From assembly GCA_964019335.1 (NCBI GenBank), contig OZ025754.1, forward strand, positions 1 to 64,000: a stretch of 64,000 nt of DNA. Direction: 5' to 3'. Origin of the DNA: Diplonema japonicum. Its lineage: Eukaryota > Euglenozoa > Diplonemea > Diplonemida > Diplonemidae. This document shows positions 38,101 through 48,158 of the stretch, piece by piece (within the stretch, counting starts at the first letter, position 1; each line of letters starts with the position of its first letter). The notes under the pieces were generated by a model. That model was given only the letters and a program-made list of their open reading frames with translations. It did not search any database and had not been told where the DNA came from. The position numbers and the translations under genes are program-made.

Positions 38101-38491
38101 TGGTGTCGGAAATGGCTTCTTTTAAGGCTTTGACCCAGTCTTTTACTTCTGCGGAGGTTTGGCATTCGAAGGTGTATTTTACTTTGTGTTTGTCGGGGTT
38201 CAGGTTGGGTCCTTCCAGTTCGAACCTTCCCGGTCCCGTTGCTCGTGCTGTCGCGTCTGTTAAGTCCAGACACGCGATTTCCTTTTGGCAGCTTTCGTTT
38301 TCGTAGTATTTCAATGTGCCTCGAAGTGCCCAGAACCACCTCACATAGTCTTGTTTGAACATGCTCCCTCCGATTTTCTTCAGCCATCCCTTGTGGCCCA
38401 TGCCCGCTTGCTGTTGTAGTACCGCGTTTTCCGCCTTCACCCCCTCGATCGTTCGCTTGAACCTCTCCCAGTCCAACTCGTCATCTGGCAT
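35189..38491 (-). CDS. Formin with PH and PX domains
   Basis: 1064 residues after removing introns 36290-36346 (57 nt, with a T26 run on the plus strand) and 36173-36223 (51 nt), both inside the FH2 domain. Domain order: PH at about 33-140 (GWLKKIGG, RWFWALRGTLKYYENE), PX-like at about 145-255 (RYTEFERFHSNLV), a linker, coiled coil at about 500-560, proline-rich FH1 at about 565-640 with six or more P5-P7 tracts, then FH2 to about 1030 (QNIGI-VLNFLRLSTEEL, ILTVGNMMNEG) and a lysine/glutamate tail. FH1 feeds profilin-actin and FH2 nucleates and caps filaments processively. PH plus PX would place it on phosphoinositide membranes. That combination on a formin is uncommon. Confidence 0.92.
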   Translation of the reverse strand: MPDDELDWERFKRTIEGVKAENAVLQQQAGMGHKGWLKKIGGSMFKQDYVRWFWALRGTLKYYENESCQKEIACLDLTDATARATGPGRFELEGPNLNPDKHKVKYTFECQTSAEVKDWVKALKEAISDTSSHDVITEANESIAKMPFVVLLMDHIVVDDHTEFKGIVEWHSHSWSFQKRYTEFERFHSNLVNYYGLANVPPLTGKLAPWKWNRSDAMARRMSKLNMWLAATVESSKSWQVTGAAAKVLKLSGPNGEEIEINEFLYDFLEFEKQSETKGFKPKDVDELASLQACMESIRYGRKEGTQASPKGKEREDSGLHYHDPVIKGTTGFSLKHKLSGKVVRCTDTGELVFSMEQGDAFFFEGKHLVHDLSKKCVTITTHDNEPDRPVLMLSDTLGEEHFIYDGSLCTLRDLTSDTTIRPHAVANPVEGTSLTASLETTVTAALQFEINQIEQKGWLTASPIRCSFESRDDKSSETGYESSSEEDEDDEQEQEKTTPVEKKELEQKTVALQKQVLKLETAAKMRNAVGETRVKELEATLKELQQQLEDAKRTRQASMAPPSKQGGVPPPPPSGKAPPPPGAPGAPPPPAPGAPPPPPPGAGKGPPPPPPPGFKGPPPPPGIGGPPPPPGLGVPKKKGPKMRTVHWKKIKPAKVNGSLWEGLEAGKYDSMAVAEEIRLAFEIKKAPADDKEKSEKPKKRSTAISSQRKQNIGIVCFKERKKKKKKKKKHKTQVLNFLRLSTEELQQGLIEMDHAVCWEFNKQNFKKNKPRQIIQQDNLESIVKILPEAEELKAINREKEDPEIVEAWGPVEQFVDVVGNTVPDLKRRMASWVFMNEFDNYVEEMMKEIKHLDTVVGEMLAKGNRLVDILHIILTVGNMMNEGTSYGAAAGFTLEDLKTICLCRTADGNSSLLSFVINKILDEGQASLLSWWDDVASIGEVQIPTSGVSQGVVHLGQGLRTIKRTIDEKKRSSVKRDDGLVDGMLDTLMRFSEEKYPVLAFLEEKFNNVKDQMDLVAARYGEATGFDEVAFFSNISEFWKHFNKTVAEEVKARNKREKEKEKEKEKEKETATFNFDPRPPAKVAVKKPPPKKHSKPLPE

Positions 38492-38570
38492 TTTTTTTTT
38501 TTTTTTTTTTTTGTGCTTCTTTTTTTTTTTTTTTTTGGTTTCATGTTTTTTTTTTTTTAAAAAAAATTAT

Positions 38571-39041
38571 CTATTGCATCTTCGGTTTGTTACGGGCTCT
38601 GTTGGTGCCCTTGATGAGCCGCCATGTCAGCAACATGGAGTTGATGGCGGCTACGAATATCCCTATGACGTGGCACAAGGTTTCTTGTGCCCCGGGGAGC
38701 ATGTTATCAGGGTGCTCGGGGTCGGGGTGTCCTACCAAGTAGACCGCCCTGATGGAGGTGATCTTTTCGGGAGGGTTGATGAGGATGTGGGCGGCGACCC
38801 ACGTGCACGCGCACAATCCGGGGATTTCTAGCCATCGTCCGAAAGGCTGGGGGATGGCCTTCCCGTTCCCCATCCACATCCCGTAAAAGGCGATGAACAG
38901 CCCCGCCACCACCCTCGCCGCAAAAACCTTGTACTCGTTGTAAACATACCAACACCCCCCTCCACCTGCACCGCAGATCACGCTCATCAGCAGCAAGCGC
39001 TGCAGAGTTGCGGGATTGTTTTTATAAGTCTTGCTGGCCAT
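38571..39041 (-). CDS. Four-TM membrane protein, unknown
   Basis: 156 residues. Hydrophobic segments occur at RLLLMSVICGAGGGGCWYVY, VVAGLFIAFYGMWMG, LCACTWVAAHILI and VIGIFVAAINSMLLTW; the loops are short. The C-terminus is basic (KGTNRARNKPKMQ). GGGAAAAAGGG precedes the ATG. No family is recognised. Confidence 0.65.
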   Translation of the reverse strand: MASKTYKNNPATLQRLLLMSVICGAGGGGCWYVYNEYKVFAARVVAGLFIAFYGMWMGNGKAIPQPFGRWLEIPGLCACTWVAAHILINPPEKITSIRAVYLVGHPDPEHPDNMLPGAQETLCHVIGIFVAAINSMLLTWRLIKGTNRARNKPKMQ

Positions 39042-39521
39042 TTTCCCTTTTTCCCTCTCTTTTTTTTTTTTCTTTTTTTTTTTTTTCTCGCCGATTTTAT
39101 GGTTACATTAAAGAAAAAAAAAAAAAAAAAAAAAAAAAAACAGCAACCCGGGAAGGGTGCGTTGTGTTCATTTCGAAGAAATAAATGCACGCTGCATCTC
39201 CGGCATGGCGGCTTGCCGGGATCCAACAAATGGATGCCATGTCACCAACATTGAGTTGCCCCCTTCGCTCGGCACAGGTGAACACGCAGAACGCTCCCGT
39301 CTACTAGCTGTAGGCCACAGAGAAGGCAGTGGAATGGTGCTCGCTGCAAAAAAAAATCCCTTCTTTCATTGCTTTTCGCTAATCGGGAGGTTCTCATCAT
39401 TCTTGTTTTTTTTTTTTTTTTTTTTTTTTTTCAAGCCTTCATCTTCTTCTCACCTGGTTATCTACTCCCATTCCATAGTGCTGCCTTCCTGAGAAAATTT
39501 CATTTTTTTTTTTTTGAACAC

Positions 39522-39554
<33 letters not shown>

Positions 39555-39736
39555 AGTAACCCTCCAATTGGTAATGGTGCCACACCCAAAGCCAAAGCAC
39601 CATAACTATCTTTTTTTTTTTTTCCTCGTTTTTTTTCCCCCCTTCCCTTTTTTTTCGCAGAGAGGACCTTCTTTAGATACAGCTCCATCATTTTGACACC
39701 GAAGGCCACGGGTGAAACAGGGTAAGGGGGCGGAAT

Positions 39737-39792
<56 letters not shown>

Positions 39793-40606
39793 CCTTTCTT
39801 CTTTCTATTTCTTAAGGAGGAGAGGGGAAGTCGGGGGAGGGGGTATTTTTCCCCCCCTTTTAAAAAATTTGTGTTGTGTTGTCTTTTCTTTTTTTTTTCT
39901 TTCTTTTTCTTTTTTTCCCCCTTTTGTTTTTATTGTTTTTTTTTTTTTTTTTTTTAAAAACCATTTAGCACAAAAAAAATATGAGTCATTTTAACTCCAG
40001 TTTCTGAATTTTCTCTAAAAAAAAAAACAGTAGCGAGAGTTAAGTAACGGCTCATTTCTTTTTTTTTATTTGCTAGAAAAAAAAGGGGGGGAAGAGTTGA
40101 AAACGGAGGCCGCTTGTATTCTTGCTACAGAAGAAAAAAAAAAAAGAAAGAAGAAGAAAAAAACTTCACCGTGATATGAGGAGAGAATAGGAGAAAGCAT
40201 AGCTAAGGGATATCTTGATTAGCAAAAATCCTTTTATTTCTTCTCTTTTTCAATAAGAATATAGGGTACACAATTTTTTATGGGGGGAAAAAGTTTTTCT
40301 TTCGAACTCCAAAGAGTTTTATGTTCAGCCACTAGTCTCACGAGGGCAGAAACAAGAATAAGAAGAAAAAAAAATGAAAACAAAGCCTGTGTGCAGTATC
40401 TTTAAAAAAAAAAAAATAAATTCTAGCAATAAAATAAAATAATAAAAAAAAAAACGTTTCCAATCAAAGCGAAGGGGAAGCCGACCGTTAAAAAATAAGG
40501 AAGGAAAAAAAAAAAATATGTTTTGCAGTAAGAGAGGGGAGGAATATTCCTTTTTTTTGACTAGAAAAAAAAAGGAATTCCCCCCCCCCCCCCCCCCCAA
40601 ATCTGC

Positions 40607-40665
<59 letters not shown>

Positions 40666-40747
40666 GACCGAAACCAACACGATCCCGGAAGGATAAAAAA
40701 CAAGGCATTTGAGAGGAAGGGGATGGAAGACGAAGGAGGAATCTTCA
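39042..40747. repeat. 1.7-kb low-complexity tract
   Basis: Contains T/A runs up to about 54 nt (39738-39792), a C19 run at 40580-40598 and an A run of about 54 at 40610-40664. Around 39550-39710 the minus strand has two open pieces (MELYLKKVLSA; YGALALGVAPLPIGG) that might be exons of a tiny membrane protein, but splice sites are not convincing. Confidence 0.5.
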
Positions 40748-40981
40748 TCACGGAAAAGCTGCTGCTTTGAAGTAACTGTTGGTCTTCATAGTTGCAGGAA
40801 CAGCGTCCCTGGAGGGGGAGGGCAGAGGCCTTCTGAAGCAGAGGACATTCTTCTCAGGGGCGTGAACCATGTAGTGGTCCCAGCCAAGGGACTGCTGCAC
40901 ACCAAGACTGCGCCACTCGCTTTCAGCCATAATCCTGTTCGGGACCAACTTCTTGAGCTCCCTGGGGAGGATCACGTGCCT

Positions 40982-41019
<38 letters not shown>

Positions 41020-41109
41020 AAAAAAAAAACCTGTACTCACAAGTCTCATCTTCATATTTTTCGGAGTACTTGATACGTTCCCTGAAGGTGGAAATAGTAG
41101 CTTGGGCCT

Positions 41110-41144
<35 letters not shown>

Positions 41145-41216
41145 CCCTTCTCCCGCCCATACCGTCGCAGATCTAGTGCTTTCCAAGGGAGGGCCCTTCG
41201 GGAGCATCGAAGTCAT
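40748..41216 (-). CDS. CKS1: CKS1, cyclin-dependent kinase regulatory subunit, copy B
   Basis: 120 residues from three exons (41216-41163, 41107-41031, 40979-40748). The introns are 55 nt and 51 nt, each a short GT start, a run of A and a terminal CAG. The core from [10 protein letters not shown] to LCFRR differs from copy A at only a few positions, whereas the N-terminus ([14 protein letters not shown]) and the C-terminal tail ([12 protein letters not shown]) diverged. The extra first intron is absent from copy A; the second is at the same place in both, so the paralogues share an ancestor. The hinge reads [12 protein letters not shown], again without the second proline of PEP. The copies may serve different CDKs or cycle stages. 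Confidence 0.9.
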
Positions 41217-41371
41217 TTTTTTGTTTTTCTTCTTTTTCTTTCCTTTTTTTTTTTTTTTTTGGTGGCGAGAAAAAAAAAAGGGAAAAAAAAAAAAAAAAAA
41301 AAGTAGTGTTGTGTGTAGTAAGAGAGAACAAGAATAATTATTAACTTTCTTAAAAATTTTTTTTTCTTCAT

Positions 41372-41566
41372 TCACACCCCCGGATCTATATGTGTGCTGA
41401 GGTGTACACCTTTCCCCAGGTGGCTTTTCGGAACATCTGCAAACTCGGGTTTTTCATTTGGAAGATACGAAGACGCGCCCATGCGCTTGAACCCCCCCGC
41501 CCAGTGTATTTTCCCGTGTAAATTCCAAACATCGTCAGCCCCAACTTGGATGTGGCCATGGTCCAT
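41372..41566 (-). CDS. Small ORF, reading frame ambiguous
   Basis: Two frames overlap after a poly-A leader. One starts at 41566 (64 residues, MDHGHIQVGADDVWNLHG onwards). The other starts at 41559 (57 residues, MATSKLGLTMFGIYTGKY onwards, basic and compatible with a mitochondrial presequence). Neither resembles a family I know and third-position composition does not separate them. One of the two is probably a short real protein. Confidence 0.35.
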   Translation of the reverse strand: MDHGHIQVGADDVWNLHGKIHWAGGFKRMGASSYLPNEKPEFADVPKSHLGKGVHLSTHIDPGV

Positions 41567-41749
41567 TTTTTTTTTTTTTTGTTTACCTCTCTCTCCCTCC
41601 CCCCCACCTGTCTTTGTATTAAAAAAAAATCGTCTGTTTGACAAATAAAAAAAAGGTGAGAGGGGGGTTGGGGGAAAAAATTTCGGAAAAAAAAAAAAAA
41701 AAAAAAAAAAAAAACATCGGGAGGAAAAAAAAAAAAAAAAAATTCTATC

Positions 41750-41796
<47 letters not shown>

Positions 41797-41798
<2 letters not shown>

Positions 41799-42393
41799 AG
41801 TCACCCCTGTAAGTTACGGTGGTGTCAACCTTGTGAACGCGAGTGGAAAAGGATCTGAGTTTAACGTTCGTGGCGTTGACGACAAGCTTGGGATCTGTGA
41901 GCTCCCACGACATGGGCACGTCCGCATCGGAGTTGGCGTACACCAGAAGGTCGAAAGTGCAAGAATCGGGGAGGAGGGGGAGAAATGTTTGTGTGGCAGT
42001 TACCTGTTTAACAATGGCCTGGATACCCCTTTGTGTGGTCTCGTCACTTCCGGCACCCTGCCCAGAGGCGGTCGTGTCAGCATCTATGTCAAATTGCCAT
42101 CTTTCCGCCACTTCACCGTCATCACCGCTAATCACTAAGACCAGCTTCTGAACCATTCCCTTCATCAGCCACTCCGACAACTGCTGCAGCACATTCCCGA
42201 GATACGCCTTCAGCCCCTTATCCGTTGTCACCAGCATCTGTAGCTTATACTTGCTTACCGTCGTGAAACAGTCAGGGGGGTACACCCCACGTTGGTACAG
42301 AAGGGTGTTTACTGCATATCCGAAAAACTCGACCACCGTGCTCACACTGCCTCTTAGAGTGATCACCTGCTTCTCTGCCTGGGCCACTGACAT
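41797..42393 (-). CDS. MAD2: MAD2 spindle-checkpoint HORMA protein
   Basis: 198 residues starting at the ATG after an A22 run. The HORMA fold is recognisable end to end: VITLRGSVSTVVEFFGYAVN, LYQRGVYPPDCF, a central QKLVLVISG strand, ERWQFDID, QVTATQTFLPLLPDSCTFD, and the C-terminal safety-belt strands LRSFSTRVHKVDTTVTY. MAD2 switches between open and closed forms on MAD1 and CDC20 to restrain the anaphase-promoting complex. Length is typical (about 200). No intron is seen. Confidence 0.95.
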
Positions 42394-42917
42394 TTTTTTT
42401 TTTTTTTTTTTTTTCTTTCCCTCTTTTTTTTCAAATTTTTTTGGGAATATTATTTGCAGGAACAAAAAAAAAAAAAGCAAAAAAAAACTTGAAAAGAAAA
42501 TTTTGTATTTCTTTTTTTTTTTTTTTTTTTTTTGTTTTGTTTTGTTTTGTTTGGGGTATGGATAAAAAAAAACATGTTGTCTAATAAAAAAAAAAAGAAA
42601 AGAAAAAAGAAAATAAGAAATAAAAAGAAAAAAACTGGGCATGAAGCCTTTTGAAGGAAAGAAAGAAAGAAAAAAAAAACTGAATTGGGAAGAAGGATAA
42701 CTGGCAAACCGGGGGGGAGGATAACTATTGTTTCTTTTTTTCTTTCTTCTTCTTAAAACAAGAGGCGGAGAGAGATGGGAGGGGAGCGGGGTGTAGAGAC
42801 TAGTTACTCCTATTCGCCAGTGTTTCAAAAAAAAAAAAAAAACTATCCCCCTTTCAGGTAAGAAAAAAAAAAACTATTCTTTTAAGGTATGCGTTTTTGC
42901 GCTCACCGGCCGCGCTG

Positions 42918-42951
<34 letters not shown>

Positions 42952-43024
42952 GAATGGGGGAATGGAACAGGGGAAAGGGAAAATAGCATGTTTGATCCCT
43001 AGCTGAAAGGCGTAAAAGTTTTTG

Positions 43025-43055
<31 letters not shown>

Positions 43056-43124
43056 CTTCTTCTCTTTATTGTGGACGTCATAAGCGCGATCCCCCCCCTT
43101 TCTTTTAAAAAAAAAATTCTTTTT
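42394..43124. other. Low-complexity spacer
   Basis: A- and T-rich leader of MAD2 and trailing A/T runs. The long frame through MAD2's leader is only poly-K and poly-F. Confidence 0.6.
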
Positions 43125-44849
43125 TCATTTCTTCCTTTCTTCATTGAAGTATTTCCGTGTCTTAATCGCCGTCTCAGCAACGTCCTTAGCACCCATCGAC
43201 CCGAGCTTGTCGACAATGGTGGCGATGACAGATGGGACCGATGTGGCAGCCCCAGTGGTCACATTTGTTACCACAACGCCTCCACCCGAACCTTCCGGTA
43301 TTTGATGATAGAGGAGAATAGACTTTGCCTTCTTAATCACATCCACCGCTTGTTTATTCCTCTTTGTGCGTTCAAGAAGAAGAGCGAAATGAACTGGCAA
43401 CCCATCCTGCAGCTCAGAAAGATCTCCATATGTACTGGGGTCAACCACAGACACCTTAAACTGCATTGTGAGCTTGTACACAGGCCAAATAATCGTTTTG
43501 GTAAACCTGAAAGTATCGGCCTCATTTGTGTCATGTATCTTAACACCACCGGGTTGACACCTCGCCTGATAATCGGTCGAAGTGATCAAATCTTTTGTGA
43601 TGTCTGTAATTTTAATATCAGGAATCATGTATATGGCCTTGTTAAGCAGAATGAAATACTGTTCCTTGTGAGTCGCGTTGTTGAGGTCTACATTGGGGAC
43701 GAAATTTTCACCTGTTTCATCTGAAAAGGACGACAGGTTCATCAATTTTGAAGCCATGCGGAGCACCCCCTCTGGATGATTCGCGCCTTTTAAAAACGTG
43801 AAGAAGTAGAAAGAACCGCCTTCTCCAAGAAACTCATCATTGCTGCGATCATCGAGAACCGACCAGTTCGAGCAGATTCTGTACTTGGAGTTGGAAATTT
43901 TGCAGTTTCTGCCGATGTCTGGGGTGATGGACAATGCGGTGAACGGGGCGGGTTTCACGGTTTCCGCTGGTTTCGCTGGCTCGCATTTTAATTCTCCCTC
44001 CGCTTTCTCAACATGGGATTCAAAGCAGTCTCCGCACATTTTAACCATACAGACACCGCAACCTCTGTTTAGAATGGGTAAAGTGTTGCATATTGCACAG
44101 CTTGCCAAACCGGGGCCCCAATCGTGCGTCACGCGAACCGCGCATTTTGGTCCGGAAGCGGGGGTGAAAGATGGGAGCGGCATGTTGCGAGTCAACCTCT
44201 CTAAAGAACCGGGTTCGAGGAAAGCAGACAACACAACTAAATGGTCGAGCGTGATGCCCACATTTTCCGGGTCGGACCCACGTGCGTCGCACGACACGTT
44301 GAACTCTTCACGGGTCTGCTCCGGCATGTCGAGATCATGTAAAAGCGCGTTCCATTCTGTAAACGACAAACCATCCGTTTTGCTCACATCGTATTTTTTA
44401 AGCGCCATTTTTGCGAGTTCGACGGTGGTGACGAGGAGGCTTTTGTGTGAATCGAAGCACGTCATGCACATTCGTTTTTCACAAACTAAGCAGCCTCTGT
44501 TGAAGATGGGCCTTGCCCCGCAGGAAGCGCACGATTTCACACCCGGGCCCCAGTCGTGCATGGTCTGCGCGGAGCACGATGGGAATGCGAGCGTTTCGCC
44601 TTTTTCTATGCCGGAAATTGTTAGTCCCGCGTTCCACGACTTGCAGGAGTGGAGAGAGGGCGACCTTGGGATGTCGCCTAAAGGGAATCCTTCCACGACG
44701 CCCATCTCTAGGTCGTGGTCCATCATCACTGTCGTCTTCTCGCCCGTTCCTCTTTTTTTTTTTTGCACGCTGCGCCTTGCTGTTAAGTACATCACCACCA
44801 TGCATATCAGTAACACCCCGCCCGTGCAGAGGAGGACTAGCAACAGCAT
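43125..44849 (-). CDS. Membrane-anchored protein with paired cysteine modules
   Basis: 574 residues from the ATG at 44849. Residues 1-25 are a TM anchor (LLLVLLCTGGVLLICMVVMY). Two copies of a cysteine/histidine module follow: HDWGPGVKSCASCGARPI with RGCLVCEKRMCMTCFDSH, and HDWGPGLASCAICNTLPI with RGCGVCMVKMCGDCFESH. Each can bind two zinc ions in a RING- or B-box-like way. Between them is an EF-hand-like stretch (KKYDVSKTDGLSFTEW). The C-terminal 250 residues form a domain I do not recognise. The internal duplication is clear; E3-ligase activity would be a guess. Confidence 0.75.
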   Translation of the reverse strand: MLLLVLLCTGGVLLICMVVMYLTARRSVQKKKRGTGEKTTVMMDHDLEMGVVEGFPLGDIPRSPSLHSCKSWNAGLTISGIEKGETLAFPSCSAQTMHDWGPGVKSCASCGARPIFNRGCLVCEKRMCMTCFDSHKSLLVTTVELAKMALKKYDVSKTDGLSFTEWNALLHDLDMPEQTREEFNVSCDARGSDPENVGITLDHLVVLSAFLEPGSLERLTRNMPLPSFTPASGPKCAVRVTHDWGPGLASCAICNTLPILNRGCGVCMVKMCGDCFESHVEKAEGELKCEPAKPAETVKPAPFTALSITPDIGRNCKISNSKYRICSNWSVLDDRSNDEFLGEGGSFYFFTFLKGANHPEGVLRMASKLMNLSSFSDETGENFVPNVDLNNATHKEQYFILLNKAIYMIPDIKITDITKDLITSTDYQARCQPGGVKIHDTNEADTFRFTKTIIWPVYKLTMQFKVSVVDPSTYGDLSELQDGLPVHFALLLERTKRNKQAVDVIKKAKSILLYHQIPEGSGGGVVVTNVTTGAATSVPSVIATIVDKLGSMGAKDVAETAIKTRKYFNEERKK

Positions 44850-45497
44850 TTTTTTTTTTTTTTTTTTTTCCCCCCAGGGCCGCAACTTTTTTTTTTTTTT
44901 TTGTTGGGAAAAAAATTGTGTTGTTTTTTTTTTTTTTTTTTTTTTTTTTTTTGGTGTCAGCGCTATGATATTGGTATGGGGGAGAGAAGTGAAGTGGGGC
45001 CGATGTTGGGGAACAGACAAAATCTTTTAGACCTTTAGGTCATTCCTTCCGTCCCTGAGACAGGGTTAGAAAAGGACGGAAGGAAAAAAAGACGGGTGGG
45101 GAAACCGGACTGTCCCAGCTGTTTGTCGTACAAACAAATGAAACATTAAACTAGTTCTTTTTTTTTTGAAAAAAAAAAAGAACCCCCACCCGTCACAACG
45201 AAAGGGCCTGGCTGGTGCAAACAATTATAAATAAAAATAAAAAAATAAAAATAAAAATAAAGACGACGAACAAATGCTGGAGGGGGGGGGGGGGGGGTGA
45301 CGGGGGGAGGGGCTTTTTTCTTTTTAAATATTTCCCCCCTTTTCTTCTTTTGTGATAAAAATGTGCGGAAAAAGTCCCCCCCCCCCCTCTCTTCTTAATG
45401 ATGTAGAAAGGTGTAGAGGAGTGGTAAAAAAAAAAAGGAGAAAAAATGATCTGACATCCCCCCCCCCCCCCCCCCCCTTTCCCCTCTTCTCCCATTC
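44850..45497. other. Spacer with G/C homopolymers
   Basis: T runs at 44850-44870 and 44920-44952, G15 or more at 45282-45297 and C17 or more at 45459-45477. No gene. Confidence 0.6.
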
Positions 45498-47548
45498 TCA
45501 TGTTTCATCTTGCAGGGCAATTTTTGCTTCTTTCTTCTCCTTTCGTTTCGCTGCTGTGGTGTCTTTTTGGTGCTCAACTCGTTTTTGCTTAGCTTGGTGT
45601 GCTTCTTTCTTCGTCCGGCGAAGTCGTTTGCGCTCCTTAGTGGTGAGTTCGTCATCACCAAGATCGTCGTACTTACGCTTCTGCTTGCTGGCAACGTCCT
45701 GCGGTGCAAGGAGCTGTACATTCGACACTGCGGCAGGTGTGACCTCCTCCATGGCGATCGCGGACTTTTGCGAAGCTCTTATCTTGAGCTCGTCCTCCGG
45801 CATGGGTTTCGGTGTGTAGTAGAAGTTCGACAGCATGTCCAGATTGGACGCCAGGGACCGCCACATCTGGATGATCTTCAGCTCCTCCTTCTCTTCCTCC
45901 GTGAGCTCGTGCGTTGTCGTCCCTGCTGCCTCCAGCTCTTTTCTGTGATTGTCGAGCCACTCCTTTTCGTAGAGGTCCGCGAGACCTACTTTGCTCTTGG
46001 CGTGAAGGTCGATCTGCATTTTTTTTTTTTTTTTTTGAAAAAATTAAAAAAAAAAAAAAAACCCCCCAAACCTCGTTCTTGTGGTTTAGCGTGAGATCCA
46101 TCGCTGTGCTCCGCCTCTCCCTGCGGATCACGTCGTCGAAAATGCTTTCCTTTTTTTTTTTTTTTTTTTTTTCTTTGCTGGAAAAAATACCTGGATGCGT
46201 TTTGTCAGTCGATCTTCAAGGGATTTTGTCATCTCAGCGGTGACGAGGGGTTTGGCCACCTGGGTGTGGTCGAATTCCAGGTGTTCCTCTAGAAGCGCGT
46301 TTTCAGGGCGTGCGGAGGCCATCGTCTCTCCCGCAACCGACCAATGCTTGTCGCTCAAACGCTTCTTCTCGATTTTGTTGATGGTCTTCGCCAGCTTTTT
46401 CTGGCGGATCTGGAAGGAGGTGAGCCCCTCGGTGTCTATCTCTTCCTCTTCCTCCTCCTCGCCCTCTTCTTCAGGGGATTCTTCATCCTCTTCATCTTCC
46501 TCGCCGAGAGCGCCAAAGCCTTCAGTGTTTTCGTAGTTGCCCTCCCCGTACATCTCACGCAAGGCGGCTGTGTCCTCTTGCATCTCTTTCATAAGTTCAT
46601 CATCCACTTCGATGTCACTGTCTCCTTCCTCACCTTCTTCTGCGTCTTCTTCTTGCTTGCCTTCAGCTTCGTCGAAAGCGTCACGAAGAACTTCCCTTTT
46701 TTCGTCGGTCTTTTTTTTCTTGGTTTTCTTCAGGTCGGCAAAAAGCGGTGCGTCCTCTTCTTCCTCTGATTCACTGTTTTTGGGTTTCTTTCTTTTTTTT
46801 TTTTTTTTCGTAAAAAAAATACCTGTCCGGGCCTACCAATCCTTGAATTTTCTCCAACAACATTTGTTCTTCGTCGGGGCCCTTTGATTTGCCCTTCTTC
46901 GACCTTGTAGGTTTGTAGGTGTCCAGCAGGCCTTGTATTTCATCGTTGTCCTCCCTTTCGGCGAGCTGTGTTGAATAATGGGTTTTTTTGGATATTTTTT
47001 TTTAATACCAATTTCCTTGCTTTGCCAATTTGGGTGCCTTTGATGATATCGTCGAGGGCCTTGGCGTTGAAGGGTTGTTCTTCCTCCTGGTCTTCTTCTT
47101 CGTCCGATTCTTCATGTTCTTCTCCTTCTTCGTCTTCCTCTCCTTCTTCGTCTTCCATCAGTTCTGCAAATTCATCAAATTTTTCGTCGCCGGATTTTGA
47201 TTCTTCTTCGGAGTCCTCTTGCGCGGTGTCGGCGGTGTCGCTGTACTTTTGCAGTGTTTTGGTAACGTTCTCCAGGACGGAGTCGGTAAGTGGTGTGACT
47301 TGTGGGATTATCTGCTCTACGCTGTAAGCATCGTTGGCGTAGATACGGGGCAGCCCCGATTTTGTCGATATTTTAGCTGCAGAGTAGAGACTAGAGAGGA
47401 CTCCTCTCAGAGAGCCGCCCAGCTTTTCGGGGTTTCCTATAAGCTCTTCTGGTGCCTTGTCCACCTGGCCCATTCCCACCGCTGCACCATCCAGCAAGTC
47501 TTTCTCTTCGTTGTCGGACTTGACCTTCTTCTGTTTTTTTGGTGGCAT
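45498..47548 (-). CDS. MPP10: MPP10, U3 snoRNP protein, five exons
   Basis: 619 residues from exons 47548-47009, 46965-46823, 46773-46191, 46149-46072 and 46013-45498, with introns of 43, 49, 41 and 58 nt. Each is GT-AG and phase-consistent. The third intron ends AAAAAG and the fourth is built of T and A runs. Family marks: acidic blocks (EEGEEDEEGEEHEESDEEED), IDTEGLTSFQIRQKKLAKTI, FDDVIRRE, and SKVGLADLYEKEWL, the conserved C-terminal box, then a basic KRLRRTKKEAHQAK tail. MPP10 scaffolds Imp3 and Imp4 on U3 in the small-subunit processome for 18S rRNA cleavage. Confidence 0.92.
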
Positions 47549-47654
47549 TTTTTTTATTTTATTTTTTTTCCCCCTCTCCCTTCGTATTTCCCTTTTTTTT
47601 ATTTCTTTGTTGTAGGACGGGGGGAGGGGGGGAACAAAAAAAAAAAAGGACAAT

Positions 47655-47688
<34 letters not shown>

Positions 47689-48123
47689 GCTACAAAGTAA
47701 TCATAAGTCTGAAACGGGGCATTGGGGTGGGTTACACACTATTCTTTTTTTTTTTTTTTTTTTCCCGTTCAGTTCTTTTTTCTTTTTTTTTTTTGTTCAT
47801 TTTAAGGAGGGTCAAAAGTATAGAATAATCGATCATATTTCTTTTTTTTTAAGGGGGGAACCCCGTGCGGTTCCCTTTTTTTCTTTTTTTTTTTTTGTTG
47901 GCCTGTTGCCGGTAAGGAAAAATCGTCTTATTATCACACCCCTTCCCCTTAATTCTAATTTCTCAATCCTCGTTTTCTTTTTTTTTTTTTTTTTTTTTCC
48001 TTTTATAACGAAATATAACATATAAGAGATAAAGGAGGCGAGTGTTTGTGGCGCCCTGCACAAGATCTGTCTCTTGGTTACAGAGGGCGCACATCGAAAT
48101 ATAATTTTCTCCGGTTGGAGGCG

Positions 48124-48158
<35 letters not shown>

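Noticed and set aside
41386-41559. Second overlapping frame at the small ORF (MATSKLGLTMFG start)
   Set aside because: Neither rejected outright nor preferred: base composition does not discriminate, so only one low-confidence entry is listed.
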